Below are positions 10,543 to 20,023 of a DNA stretch of 64,000 nucleotides, one piece after another. Every line of letters starts with the position of its first letter. Position 1 is the stretch's first letter. This DNA comes from JAJPJE01 sp963848375 (lineage in GTDB: Bacteria > Acidobacteriota > Terriglobia > Terriglobales > Acidobacteriaceae), in contig CAWKDK010000016.1 in assembly GCA_963848375.1 (NCBI GenBank), forward strand, positions 1-64,000. Reading direction: 5' to 3'. The position numbers were made by a program, and so were the translations under genes. The notes beneath the pieces were generated by a model that worked only from the letters and a program-made list of their open reading frames with translations, was not told the DNA's origin and did no database searches.

Positions 10543-10845
10543 TGTAGTCTCTTCATAGGTGCTTCCCGAACCCAAAAAGAACTTTGTATACGCCGTGCGG
10601 TTCTGTCTATCGCTGTCACTGTCCATTACTTTCGAAGTAACTCCCAGTCACTGCGGCGCAGCCACCCAAACCAGTATGAGCGCATGCAAAAACTTTTTGT
10701 CGGAGGAAACACTCTCGGGTAGTCTTGGTCCGCGTCGAAAAACAAATCCTAGCCGTCCGCTGCGTCCGTATCACGTCAATAAAACGGACAGGGCGCACAC
10801 AAAACGGAAGATGTGCGAGTGCTGCCGATTCTTAATGGAGCTCCA
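10543..10845. other. Divergent promoter region, GH43 and DUF3237 genes
   Basis: About 300 bp between divergently transcribed genes. I saw no recognisable operator and no extra gene. Confidence 0.4.
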
Positions 10846-11403
10846 ATGTGCCAAAAAAGCTTCTGCATCGCCGTTCTTGTTTGCAGTTTGAGCGTGATCC
10901 TCTCAAGTCCCGCTTTGCCTCAGGACTCTTCTATATCGGTCGACGCGGCGCATCTCGAGCTGCGCGCTGAGCACGTTTTCGATGAAAGGGTAACAATCGG
11001 CGGATTGTTGAACATCGGCAAGAGTAAGTTCGGCGAACGACGGCTCATTCCGATCACCGGCGGCAGTTTCAAGGGACCGAACATTGAGGGTGTAGTAGTG
11101 CCCGGAGGCGCGGACTGGCAGTTGACGCGTCCCGACGGTGACACGGAACTCAACGCACGGTATACGTTGAAAACCAAAGACGGCTTCTTTATACAAGTAA
11201 TCAATCACGTGTTATTGCACATGCCAAAGAACAAAGATGACAAAGCCGGTGTCTACGCGCGATCGGTCCTTGACTTCGAGGCCCCTTCCGACAGCCCTTA
11301 TGACTGGCTGAATCACTCGATCTTTTTGGGAACCTTGACCATTCCGCAACCAATGCCGAGAGACAATCCCTACGTGGTAATTGGCGTCTATCGGCTGCTC
11401 TAA
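10846..11403 (+). CDS. DUF3237 family secreted protein
   Basis: About 185 residues from ATG 10846, with GGAG 5 bp upstream. The signal peptide (MCQKSFCIAVLVCSLSVIL, cleavage near SPALPQ) implies export. The body matches the DUF3237/UPF0311 pattern: AHLELRAEHVFDERVTIGG, ITGGSFKGPNIEGVVVPGG, ADWQLTRPDG and a final GVYRLL. The family has a small beta-barrel fold of unknown reaction and is often encoded next to esterases, as here: the carboxylesterase starts 39 bp downstream. I infer a two-gene operon. Confidence 0.85.
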   Translation: MCQKSFCIAVLVCSLSVILSSPALPQDSSISVDAAHLELRAEHVFDERVTIGGLLNIGKSKFGERRLIPITGGSFKGPNIEGVVVPGGADWQLTRPDGDTELNARYTLKTKDGFFIQVINHVLLHMPKNKDDKAGVYARSVLDFEAPSDSPYDWLNHSIFLGTLTIPQPMPRDNPYVVIGVYRLL

Positions 11404-11442
11404 TCAAGCTTCAACTTGAACCATCCGAAGGAGCAGAGTCTA

Positions 11443-13137
11443 ATGGCTGATTCTTCAAACCGCGCTGTTCTTACTCGCCGAAAGGCGCTGATTCTTTCCG
11501 CCGCGGCGGGCGTGAGCATCACTGCCAGTAAGTGTGCTATCGCTTCCGACAGCATCAAGACTGCGGCCCACCAGGAACCGGGCAACATCTCGACCCCTCG
11601 TTCAGTGGTTGCGAAGACGCAATACGGCAAAGTACGCGGATTTCTCGACGGCGGCGTTCTCACATTTAAAGGTGTTCCGTATGCGCAGAGCACAGCCGGA
11701 GAAAACCGCTGGCTTCCTGCTAAGCCACCGATGCCGTGGACCGACGAATATCCAGCGCTGGTCTATGGCGCAAACTGTCCTCAAAACCTGCATCCGTGGA
11801 CGAGCATCGAGCAAACTTTTCTCCAGGATTGGGACGATGGCTGGCAAAGCGAAGACATACTCAAGCTGAACATCTGGACCCCGAGCGTGACCGGCAGACG
11901 TCCGGTGATGTTTTACATTCACGGCGGAGGATACAGTTTCGGCTCTTCTTACGAACTCCCCTCGCATGACGGCGCGCAGATGGCACGCCATCATGATGTC
12001 GTGCAGGTCTCGGTCAATCACCGCCTCAACATTCTTGGTTTCTTCGATGTGTCGGAAATCGGCGGCTCCGCGTATGAAGACTCCGTTAATGTCGGCATGA
12101 CCGATCTGGTGGCGGCACTTCGTTGGGTACATGAGAACATCGAGAATTTCGGCGGCGATCCTGATCGGGTGATGATTTACGGCCAATCTGGCGGCGGATC
12201 GAAGGTCACCACGCTCATGGGCATGCCGTCGGCTGGAAGCCTCTTCCATCGCGCTTCGGCGCAATCGGGTGGTGGCGGCAACATTCCTAGCAGGGAGCAG
12301 CAGAAAGAACTTGCCCGTCTGGTGATGAAGGATCTTGGACTCGCGCCGAACGACATCGCATCGCTTCAGAAAATGGAATGGGCAAAGCTGTTTGCCGCCG
12401 GCAACGCAGCCGCAGCCAAGATCAATCCTCCGGGACCTTCTATGGGACCCGGGGCTCCCGGCACGCCCCGAGTGGGTTGGTCACCGTGCGTGGACGGCAA
12501 GGTGATCAATATGCGTTCCTTCTTCGACGCCGCGCCGGAGATCTCCAGACATGTCCCGATGCTGATCGGTTCGGTGAGCGAAGAAGGCAATCGCATGTCG
12601 TCGCGCCCGACTGAAGAAGAGTGGCATGCGAGCCTCGCCAAACCCTATGGCAACGAAAGGGCGACTACTATCATTGCGACTTTGAAGAAAGCGTACCCGC
12701 AGAAGAAGATCCAAACCTTGTCGTACATGTGCAGCGGCACTCCCGGATTGAACGGCCTTTCCATGCGCAACAACGTGGTAAACATGGCCAGGCTGAAACA
12801 CGAACTCCGGGCAGCCTCAGCCTACACGTACTACTTCACTTGGCAGACTCCCATTCTCGATGGCCTGCCAGGGGCGTGGCACACCGCCGAACTTCAATTC
12901 TGCTTCGACAACACCAAGCGCTGTGAACAAGGAACGGGCAACACACCCGAAGCGCACGTGCTGGCGAAGAAGATGGCATCATCATGGGCGGCGTTTGCTG
13001 CAACCGGAAATCCGAGCCTTCCAGGCCTGAAGTGGGAGCCGACCAGCCCCGAAACTAACAAGACGATGATCTGGGACAACGAATGCCATACAGTCGATGA
13101 TCCCGATGGGGAAGCTCGCAAGATCATCGTGTCGTGA
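11443..13137 (+). CDS. Type B carboxylesterase, exported
   Basis: About 564 residues from ATG 11443, preceded by GAAGGAG. A Tat-type signal (LTRRKALILSAAAGVS) precedes an alpha/beta-hydrolase of the COesterase family. The oxyanion hole is HGGG at about 160-163, the nucleophile is S249 in YGQSGGGS, and a late Trp-His pair (PGAWHTAEL) supplies the probable catalytic His. Early GVPYAQ and NRWLPAKPP are also family hallmarks. It should hydrolyse carboxylic esters, plausibly acyl or feruloyl decorations on plant polymers, though the substrate is not evident. It forms an operon with the DUF3237 gene. Its 3' end meets a truncated convergent gene. Confidence 0.9.
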   Translation: MADSSNRAVLTRRKALILSAAAGVSITASKCAIASDSIKTAAHQEPGNISTPRSVVAKTQYGKVRGFLDGGVLTFKGVPYAQSTAGENRWLPAKPPMPWTDEYPALVYGANCPQNLHPWTSIEQTFLQDWDDGWQSEDILKLNIWTPSVTGRRPVMFYIHGGGYSFGSSYELPSHDGAQMARHHDVVQVSVNHRLNILGFFDVSEIGGSAYEDSVNVGMTDLVAALRWVHENIENFGGDPDRVMIYGQSGGGSKVTTLMGMPSAGSLFHRASAQSGGGGNIPSREQQKELARLVMKDLGLAPNDIASLQKMEWAKLFAAGNAAAAKINPPGPSMGPGAPGTPRVGWSPCVDGKVINMRSFFDAAPEISRHVPMLIGSVSEEGNRMSSRPTEEEWHASLAKPYGNERATTIIATLKKAYPQKKIQTLSYMCSGTPGLNGLSMRNNVVNMARLKHELRAASAYTYYFTWQTPILDGLPGAWHTAELQFCFDNTKRCEQGTGNTPEAHVLAKKMASSWAAFAATGNPSLPGLKWEPTSPETNKTMIWDNECHTVDDPDGEARKIIVS

Positions 13138-13140
13138 TCA

Positions 13141-13394
13141 TCTGGGTCATCTCCAGATCGAAGTAGTAGATCGTGCCACATGAACTCGGTGTCCACTCCT
13201 ACATGTTTCATGAAGCCGTATCCGCCTCCAATAACGAAGTTTCCGCCATCGTTGACGAAATTGCTGAGGTTCCCCAGTGGGAAGCCGATACCGCCGCCAA
13301 CATTGAAGAGAAATTTGCTGTAATCCTGGGCGTGCGCCGGAACAAGTGCGCAAAGCAGAATTGCTATTCCAAAGAACAATCGCGCGAGGCGCAT
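13141..13394 (-). pseudogene. Truncated outer-membrane beta-barrel protein
   Basis: From ATG 13394 (AGGAG upstream) the frame encodes a normal signal peptide (MRLARLFFGIAILLCALVPA) and the start of a beta-barrel (FNVGGGIGFPLGNL, GGGYGFMKHVGVDTEFMWHD). Recognisable sequence ends near 13150. The open frame then runs on through the antisense of the carboxylesterase to 12894, which is not protein-like. The intact family normally runs well past 150 residues, so about two thirds of the gene is missing. The breakpoint coincides with the end of the esterase gene. Confidence 0.65.
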
Positions 13395-13746
13395 AGGGAT
13401 ACTCCTAAGAAGTTCGAACTTCCTAGCGCAAGCTTGCTTTGTTTCCTTCTCCACTAGAACTCATAAAACTTACAGCTCGGGGGGAAAGAAATGTCAGTAA
13501 GCCGTTTCGGGAGTGAGAACGGTCCTTAATCGCCCGTCCCCACTCCCCACCCAGGCGTTCGTCGGCGGCAATGAAGCCTCCTCCCCAGGTGTCCAACCTG
13601 CCCAAAGGGGTCGAAAGGCAGGTAAGCCGTTTGCGAATTGAACTCGCGCAATTCCGGATCGGCCTAGTAACGCAGGAGTGGGCAGGGCACAACGGCTCGC
13701 CCCGCCTCTTTCGGTCTCCTCCCAAAACGCGAAAGGAGCAGATTGT
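13395..13746. other. Intergenic, nothing recognised
   Basis: 350 bp without a credible gene. Open frames here have no ribosome site or recognisable motif. It should contain the promoter of the barrel remnant and the 3' region of the OmpA gene. Confidence 0.4.
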
Positions 13747-14640
13747 CTATTGCCCCGCAACACCTTTATTGACCAGCACCTTCACAACAACACGCCGGTT
13801 CTCGGCACGACCTTGTGCGGATTCGTTGGACGCCACCGGATTCGTTTCGCCCATAATGCCAGGGGCGACAATGTGCCTCATTGGAATGTTGCCGGACTGC
13901 TGGAGATAGGCGACGACATTTTGTGCCCGGTCCTCACTCAGTTCCTGGTTATATTCGGCGCTTCCAGAAGAATCCGTGTAGCCAGCCACCTGAACGAGGT
14001 AACCCTGTATGCTGCCTGCTTTCTTCGCTAAGTCAGTTAGCTCAGCCTTCTGCTTCTCGTCAAGCTCAGAACCGTTAACAGGATAATAAAGCGTAAGGTC
14101 AGCTTTGGTATCGTAGTCGGTCAACTCGGAAAACCGCTTATCTACGCTTTCAACCTCCTGTTCCTCCGCTCCAGTGTTTGAGGCAATGGCCGCCTGGTTA
14201 CTGGCAATTGCTCCCTTGTTAGCTTCGATGGCTTCCTTATTGGCCTGCACATCTTCTTTCGTAGGCGTCAGTCCAGCTTGTATTTGATTTGCCACCTTGA
14301 GGGACTCTTTAGAGAACTTAATCTTGTCTGCGGTAACCCGCCCGTTCGCATCACCGACGCCTTCGACCTGAACGGCTAAACCAGGCACTAACACCGCCAT
14401 CCCCATGTCTGTCTTACGTATTTTCAGCAGACCCTTTGGCTGTTCGACTTTCGTGTCATCAGTCAGGACAACCGTAATGTTGCCCATGTCATTTGTCTTT
14501 ACTGTCAGATCTTCGCCACTCCGGCCGGTGATGAGACCAGAAGCCTTCACCTTTTCGCCGGCAGTCACGCCCTGCGCGAGCCCGCTCGCTGCAAACGAGA
14601 CTAGGGCTGCACATACTAGGAACGGCTTTAGAACCTTCAT
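13747..14640 (-). CDS. OmpA-family protein with DUF5666-like domain
   Basis: About 297 residues from ATG 14640, chosen because GGAGG lies 8 bp upstream and the signal peptide MKVLKPFLVCAALVSFAASG follows. Residues about 25-95 form an OB-like/DUF5666-type domain (KASGLITGRSGEDLTVKT, DTKVEQPKGLL, VEGVGDANGRVTADKI). A coiled, alanine-rich linker has repeated ANKEAIEANKGAIASN units. Residues about 175-290 are an OmpA C-terminal peptidoglycan-binding domain (LTLYYPVNGSELDEKQKAEL, AGYTDSSGSAEYNQELSEDR, NRRVVVKVLVNKG). It probably tethers the outer membrane to the cell wall. A decayed relative occupies the left end of the window. Confidence 0.9.
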   Translation of the reverse strand: MKVLKPFLVCAALVSFAASGLAQGVTAGEKVKASGLITGRSGEDLTVKTNDMGNITVVLTDDTKVEQPKGLLKIRKTDMGMAVLVPGLAVQVEGVGDANGRVTADKIKFSKESLKVANQIQAGLTPTKEDVQANKEAIEANKGAIASNQAAIASNTGAEEQEVESVDKRFSELTDYDTKADLTLYYPVNGSELDEKQKAELTDLAKKAGSIQGYLVQVAGYTDSSGSAEYNQELSEDRAQNVVAYLQQSGNIPMRHIVAPGIMGETNPVASNESAQGRAENRRVVVKVLVNKGVAGQ

Positions 14641-14896
14641 TGTCGTTACCTCCAATTTCTTCATCAGAAGTTTTTCCACCGGAGTCTGGAACCTTTACCT
14701 GCGAGGAGAGCGCGAACGGATTTGGGCTGCGTTCCATCGCAGCAAAAATCCTGGGTTTGAATGTTAGGGATGAATGCCGAAACGGCATACTGGCAAAACT
14801 GTTAGTCGCTATTCGAATTCCATAGCTGCCGTTACGACTTGCGCCAAGAGCCATACCACGCAGTGCCCAACGGGCCGGTCTCGCGTGCCAGTTAAG

Positions 14897-15118
14897 ATGG
14901 TTTTTCGTAGCTTCGGTCCCGTACTGCTAGCCACTCCAAAAGGTCAACTCCGCAGCGACAGATGGGACAATGGTCGTCGGCAAAGCGGGTTGGGTCGATC
15001 GGTGCTAGTGCACGCGCCCTCAGCACTACACACCCACGTTGTCTGTCTAGATTGCGGCAAGGCCCCCTACGACGTGGAGCAGATGAGGATTATCAAGGAG
15101 AAGAGTAAAGCAGCTTAG
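14897..15118 (+). CDS. Small zinc-ribbon-like hypothetical protein
   Basis: The frame ending at 15118 is open from 14774; ATG 14897 gives 73 residues. The C-terminal part HVVCLDCGKAPYDVEQMRII has one CxxC knuckle and resembles the ends of small acidobacterial proteins with a VCLDCGKEFPYD-type motif. The N-terminal part is not convincing, and no strong ribosome site stands before 14897. It may be a remnant. Confidence 0.35.
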   Translation: MVFRSFGPVLLATPKGQLRSDRWDNGRRQSGLGRSVLVHAPSALHTHVVCLDCGKAPYDVEQMRIIKEKSKAA

Positions 15119-15395
15119 AGTGATGTTCTTGGCTCTGCTCGTGCGACTTCCGCCTTAATTTTGCTCAGTCCTAGTTGGTGGAAACACTCCAGTAACGAAG
15201 GTTAAGCACACGATCTTAGACATTTTACGCATCTTAGTCTGTGTGGTTCGTAAGTGAATATGCACAGAGAAGACTCCTTGGGCGCCTCCGTCGACAGAAT
15301 GGACAGCACACAGCGGAATCAGTTGGATGACGCTGTCTGAACATTTGTTCCGGGACGCAACTGGCTCAATAGAGCTGGGCACCCTGTGGGAAATC

Positions 15396-18209
15396 ATGAG
15401 CACTGGGGAACTAAAACGTCAAAACAATCGGCTCCGATTTCTCCTGACTCTGGCGAACCGGCTGACCTCGAACCTTGCGCCCCGCGAGATGGTGAGCGCG
15501 GTTTCCGCTCAAATTCGTGAGGTGATTCAGTGTGATGCTGTAGCCATCTCGCTGCGTGAGTCGGAAGGATTTTTCACAGTCTATTCGCTTGAGCTTCCGC
15601 CCGGCAAAAACTCTGTTAACGAAGAACTAGTTACCTATTCCACCGAGAACGACCCTGGAAAGCAGATTCTTGATTCGTTGAAACCGGTGATCCTGACCGC
15701 CGCTGATGCACACAACTTTGGCAAAGCGTCCAAGATGGTGATCGCGGAGGGCATGAAGACACTCTGTTTCATGCCGCTCGCAAACCGGGATCGCACGCGC
15801 GGAGTTCTGTCGATTGCGCGCAGAGGCGACGATTCCTTCACGCAAGAGGATGTGGAGTTCCTTGGCCAGCTCACGTCAGTGCTGGCGACCTCCCTCGAAA
15901 ATAGGCAAGTATATTGCGAGCTGCAGGAACGAGAAGCAAAGATTCGTCGTCTGGTCGATGCCAATATCGTCGGTGTCTTCACCTGGAGTCTAGAAGGTCA
16001 GATCATCGACGCGAATGATGCGTTTCTCCGTATCGTGGGTTACGACCGCGAGAATCTCATTTCCCCTGGCATCCGCTGGACAGACTTGACGCCGCCCGAA
16101 TGGCTTGATCGAGATCAACAACATTGGATGCCCGAGCTCAAGGTGACCGGCAGCTTACAACCCTTCGAAAAAGAGTATTTCCGGAAGGATGGCAGTCGGG
16201 TGCCCGTGCTGATGGGCGTCGCTCGCTTTGAACATAGCGCGAACGAGGGTGTCGGTTTCGTGCTCGATCTGACCGATCGCAAGCGGGCCGAAGAAGAGCT
16301 GCGCGCAGCCGAAACCCGCTTCCGGGCTTTCGTTGACCACGCGACCGACGCGTTCTTTGTGCATGATGGGTCGGAGCTGGCAAAGGTTCTTGACGCGAAT
16401 CGGCAGGCGTGCGAAAGCCTAGGTTACACTCGCGAGGAACTGATCGGCTTATCTCCGTATGAGTTCGACCCCACTCTGAATGCAGAGTCTATGAATTGGG
16501 TTCTTGAGCGCCTCGATGCCGGGGAGATCTTCGGCTTCGAGACTTCTCACCAGCGGAAGGACGGCACTGTATTCCCGGTCGAGGTTCGTGTCCGCCCGTA
16601 TTGGCACGGCGGTAGTCGTTTCGCCATATCTTTGGCGCGGGACATCACAGACCGAAAGCGTGCCGAGGAGGCTCTACGGAAGAGCGAGCATCTGCTTCAG
16701 GACATCATCGACACAGCCACTGCGGTGATCCATGTGAAAGATCGCCGGGGACAGTACCTGCTCATTAATCGCCGTTTTGAGGAACTATTTCATGTTGTCC
16801 GGGAAAACATTGCCGGCAAAACCGACTATGACCTGTTCTCTAAGGAACGCGCCGACGCTCTGCAGGCTTTCGATCAGCAAGTTTTAACGGCTGGAGGGGC
16901 GCTGGAATCGGAAGAAGTGTTGCCGCACGACGAGGGCCCGCATACCTATATCTCCATTAGAGTGCCCCTTCGCGATGAACAGGGGACGCCATATGCGGTC
17001 TGCGGTATTTCCACGGACATCACCGAGCGAAAACGATTGCAAGATCAGTTGCGTGAGGCGCAGAAGATGGAAGCTATGGGACAACTGGCAGGCGGGATCG
17101 CTCACGACTTCAACAATCTAATGACGATTATTACTGGGTACAGTGAACTTTTGCATGCTGCTTTGGCGAACGATCCTCCGCTTCGGGAGAAAGTGGACGA
17201 AATCTACAAAGCCGGCGAGCAGGCCACCTCTCTAACACGACAATTATTGGCGTTCAGTCGCCGGCAGGTAGTGCAGCCGAAGGTGTTGGATTTGCACGAA
17301 GTGCTTGGTCACATGGCGAAGATGCTGCGCCGTTTGCTTAGCGAGAACATTGATCTGAAGATCCTCCCTGGTTCTGGGGCGTGCCCGATTCGCTGTGATC
17401 CCGGACAGATTCAGCAGGTAGTGATGAACCTGGCCATTAACGCACGGGATGCCATGCCCAATGGCGGAGAGCTGCTAGTGAATACGGAAATTGTGACAAT
17501 CGACGGAGCTTTCGCTCAAGCACCCGGTCTTTCTCCCGGATCTTATGTGCGGCTGAGCTTCAGCGATACCGGTTTCGGAATGGATTCCGAAACTAAAGCG
17601 CATATCTTTGAGCCGTTCTTCACGACCAAAGGAGTTGGCAAAGGCACTGGACTTGGGCTGGCTATGGTACATGGCATCTTGCAACAAGCGGGTGGATCCG
17701 TTACTGCGGAGAGTGAGGTTGGGAAGGGCACGACTTTTCACCTATTTTTCCCGTTACCTAAGCAACCGGTCGAAATGTCGATGTTACTCGGAGATAGGTC
17801 AGCTGCTGTTCCGCTCGATGGCCGCGAAACGATTCTACTGGTCGAGGATCAGGATGGGCTCCGAAGGCTGCTCACCGAGATCTTGGAGAGACATTGTTAC
17901 AGCGTACTAAGTGCTGCGAATGGTCAAAGGGCTCTTGAGATCTTACAAGCGCGCGAAGAAGAAATTGATCTGATAATTACCGACTTGATAATGCCCCAGA
18001 TGGGCGGTCGCGAACTCGTCGAGCACTTACCCATCCGCCATTCTGGGATTAGGGTATTGTTCATGTCTGGTTATGCGGACAAGAGCTGCTACCCGGACGA
18101 GGCACGAACTGAGCATGCGTTTATTGACAAGCCGTTCCAACCCGAAACCTTGCTGCTCAAAATTCGCGAAATTCTCGATCAACAGGTCGAATCACGTCGC
18201 TCCGCCTGA
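15396..18209 (+). CDS. Hybrid sensor histidine kinase (GAF-PAS-PAS-PAS-HK-REC)
   Basis: About 937 residues from ATG 15396; the frame is open from 15327 and neither start has a strong ribosome site. Order of domains: GAF (about 20-180, REMVSAVSAQIREVIQCDAV); three PAS domains (about 190-310, 310-430 and 440-560), each ending DLTDRKRAEE, DITDRKRAEE or DITERKRLQ; a HisKA segment with the phospho-accepting His near 569 (AGGIAHDFNNLMTIITG); an HATPase (NLAINARDAMPNGG, GFGMDSETKAHIFEPFFTTK, GTGLGLAMVHGI); and a receiver (ILLVEDQDGLRRLL, phospho-Asp near 865 in DLIITDLIMPQMGG). No membrane segment is seen, so it is a cytosolic sensor. No DNA-binding partner lies beside it. Confidence 0.93.
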   Translation: MSTGELKRQNNRLRFLLTLANRLTSNLAPREMVSAVSAQIREVIQCDAVAISLRESEGFFTVYSLELPPGKNSVNEELVTYSTENDPGKQILDSLKPVILTAADAHNFGKASKMVIAEGMKTLCFMPLANRDRTRGVLSIARRGDDSFTQEDVEFLGQLTSVLATSLENRQVYCELQEREAKIRRLVDANIVGVFTWSLEGQIIDANDAFLRIVGYDRENLISPGIRWTDLTPPEWLDRDQQHWMPELKVTGSLQPFEKEYFRKDGSRVPVLMGVARFEHSANEGVGFVLDLTDRKRAEEELRAAETRFRAFVDHATDAFFVHDGSELAKVLDANRQACESLGYTREELIGLSPYEFDPTLNAESMNWVLERLDAGEIFGFETSHQRKDGTVFPVEVRVRPYWHGGSRFAISLARDITDRKRAEEALRKSEHLLQDIIDTATAVIHVKDRRGQYLLINRRFEELFHVVRENIAGKTDYDLFSKERADALQAFDQQVLTAGGALESEEVLPHDEGPHTYISIRVPLRDEQGTPYAVCGISTDITERKRLQDQLREAQKMEAMGQLAGGIAHDFNNLMTIITGYSELLHAALANDPPLREKVDEIYKAGEQATSLTRQLLAFSRRQVVQPKVLDLHEVLGHMAKMLRRLLSENIDLKILPGSGACPIRCDPGQIQQVVMNLAINARDAMPNGGELLVNTEIVTIDGAFAQAPGLSPGSYVRLSFSDTGFGMDSETKAHIFEPFFTTKGVGKGTGLGLAMVHGILQQAGGSVTAESEVGKGTTFHLFFPLPKQPVEMSMLLGDRSAAVPLDGRETILLVEDQDGLRRLLTEILERHCYSVLSAANGQRALEILQAREEEIDLIITDLIMPQMGGRELVEHLPIRHSGIRVLFMSGYADKSCYPDEARTEHAFIDKPFQPETLLLKIREILDQQVESRRSA

Positions 18210-18467
18210 TATCGCCAACTGGCATTTATCGTCGCTTTGAGCAGCCTAGCGTGCTCGGACTCTCGCCATGCGGCTGAAGATCCCATCTCGCAGGACATGA
18301 GCTCACGAATTGAGTCCTCGCCGCGCTTATCAATCTATTCTTTTCAATCTTTGTAATCTAATGGGGTCTCCTCATCTGATCTGTTTGCTTTTGGGCGCTG
18401 GCCCCACTCTGATTCTCTTCCAAAAGACTTACAATGGTATTGCGATCAGCGAACTAGGGTTAGCCGT

Positions 18468-18920
18468 ATGCTGGAAGATATCGTTGCAAGATACGATGAA
18501 TTGCCACTATTACTGCGAACCGCGATTTGGGGATTGATAGCGCTGGTTTCAGTCTTCGCCGTAGGTTCGACCCTTCACCTTTTCAACCTCCCCTGGGGAT
18601 TGGAGCAGTTAGCAGAGGCCGTGACCGTAGCCGGAGTTGCCATGTCCGCTGTAGGTACTCTTTTGAAGAACCGTGAACGTCGGATCAGGCGCCGCTTCGA
18701 AGAGATTGGATATCTTAATCATCACATCCGTAATGCTCTAGCGGTTATCGAAATGGCACAGAACTACGCGAAGGAGGCTGAGGAGCGTGAAGAACTAATC
18801 GCTTCTTCAAGTCTAAGAATACGGCTCTGCCTTCAGAAGGTTTCTAGAGAAGAAGACCTGACCGATGTCAGAGGCGTGCAGAGAACCTCTGCCAAGACGA
18901 TACATCGGCGAGCATCATAA
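18468..18920 (+). CDS. Small membrane protein with a DHp-like helix
   Basis: 150 residues. Two hydrophobic segments (about 17-40, LRTAIWGLIALVSVFAVGST; about 45-66, LEQLAEAVTVAGVAMSAVG) precede a basic stretch KNRERRIRRRFEEIGYLNHH. The motif YLNHHIRNALAVIEMAQNY looks like the phospho-accepting helix of histidine kinases (H-[DE]-[IL]-[RK]-N-x-L), but no ATPase domain follows. It may be a kinase-derived dimerisation/phosphotransfer module or a truncated kinase. It lies downstream of the hybrid kinase in the same direction. The function is not known. Confidence 0.6.
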   Translation: MLEDIVARYDELPLLLRTAIWGLIALVSVFAVGSTLHLFNLPWGLEQLAEAVTVAGVAMSAVGTLLKNRERRIRRRFEEIGYLNHHIRNALAVIEMAQNYAKEAEEREELIASSSLRIRLCLQKVSREEDLTDVRGVQRTSAKTIHRRAS

Positions 18921-18968
18921 AATCAGCCTTTCCGGTCTAGCTTAAGCAGCAATCTCGGCTGAATACTG

Positions 18969-19352
18969 ATGCGAACACCGACCAATCAATGCCGGTCCGA
19001 GTCGCACTCTGCTTTCAGCGATCGTGGGCCGAATCGACGACTGCGAATCGGAGGAACTCTACTTCGGAATCCGAAGGCTCAAATACAAAGATAACGCTCT
19101 GACCTGCATCCTCGATTTGACCAGAGTCACCGATTTCGACGTCCGCTCGGAAACCATCCGAGATTGGCACACTTGCCTGCAATATTCGAGGATCCCACGT
19201 TGCGCGCAGTTATTGCGCCGACCGACTTTTTATTCGGAATGGCGCGCATGTTCCAGATAAGAGGCTCGGAAACTCGCGAACAATTGCACGTTGTGCGAAC
19301 CATAAACGAAGCGCTCGTGTTGCTGAGTGTCTCGTCACCTCAGTTCCTGTGA
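18969..19352 (+). pseudogene. Frameshifted STAS/SpoIIAA-like hypothetical protein
   Basis: Two overlapping frames read as one protein: RTLLSAIVGRIDDCESEELY ... CILDLTRVTDFDVRSETIRD in one frame, continuing after a shift near 19165 as AHLPAIFEDPTLRAVIAPTD ... GMARMFQIRGSETREQLHVV. The combined sequence fits a common soil-bacterial family of about 130 residues with a STAS-like alpha/beta plan. An apparent start (MRTPTNQ, 18969) sits in a third frame, so there may be two shifts. Its 3' end overlaps the integrase fragment on the other strand. Confidence 0.55.
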
Positions 19353-19615
19353 ACTGACGCAGCTTGTTCAGACTCACTCTTGGCGTTCTCAATAAGCTTC
19401 TCTACCTTCTCCACTGCGTTGCGCGCGTCTGCGGGAACCGAGTGCAAATAAATCTCTCTGGTGATCTCGGGAGAGGAATGCCCCAGTAAAGCTTGAGTCG
19501 TGCTGATTGGCGTTCCGACCGAGTCCAACAGAGTTGCGTTCGCGTGTCGAAGCCAATGCCAATTCACTCCCTTGAGCCCTAGAGCATCACAGGTGGGAGT
19601 TAGCTGGCGTCGCAT
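19340..19615 (-). pseudogene. Tyrosine recombinase (phage integrase) C-terminal fragment
   Basis: 91 residues carrying the end of an integrase catalytic domain: WHWLRHANATLLDSVGTP (the H-x-L-R-H box), then TTQALLGHSSPEITREIYLH (the second His and a probable nucleophile Tyr). The N-terminal arm-binding and core-binding domains and the first catalytic Arg are missing, so it is inactive. No complete integrase or att site is visible nearby. It marks past integration at the left edge of the accessory region. Confidence 0.8.
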
Positions 19616-19713
19616 CAGGTTTCGTCGGCTGAGGTGGTGGTAACGCTATTTATCAACATCAATCGTTCGATTTGGTCCGATGTGAGTACCCGATTGGCCC
19701 GCTGCCTGGAAAT

Positions 19714-19980
19714 CTACTCCGTTTGCGATCCCGCGCAACTGGCAACATGTGCTCGTTCTTCGTTATCGAAGTCCTCGTCAGTCCTCGCAACGATTCTGAA
19801 ACAACATCGGTCACAGCACGACTCGATGTGAACGCGGCCATTCTTGGCGAATGACCCGCGGGTAAAGTTGAGCGAGCTATTTAAAAAGGAAAGTGCGCTC
19901 TCGCCCTGGGTTATCACATTGAATTCGCAGTCCAGGGGCAGCGATGTTATTGCGGATGGTCTCACAACATTGTGTTGCAT
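19714..19980 (-). CDS. Small Cys-rich hypothetical protein
   Basis: 88 residues. The N-terminus MQHNVVRPSAITSLPLDCEF aligns with MQPNAVKLPVIASVPLDCTF of the protein at 29431-29640, so the two share an origin. The C-terminal half, GRVHIESCCDRCCFRIVART then NEERAHVASC, has a CCxxCC cluster plus a His and a Cys that could bind a metal. The middle is different from its relative. No ribosome site is obvious. It may be a fusion or a frameshifted mosaic. Confidence 0.45.
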   Translation of the reverse strand: MQHNVVRPSAITSLPLDCEFNVITQGESALSFLNSSLNFTRGSFAKNGRVHIESCCDRCCFRIVARTDEDFDNEERAHVASCAGSQTE

Positions 19981-20023
19981 AGCTCTCTCCAGATACCACA
20001 GTTCTTGAAGATGTCTCGATCAT

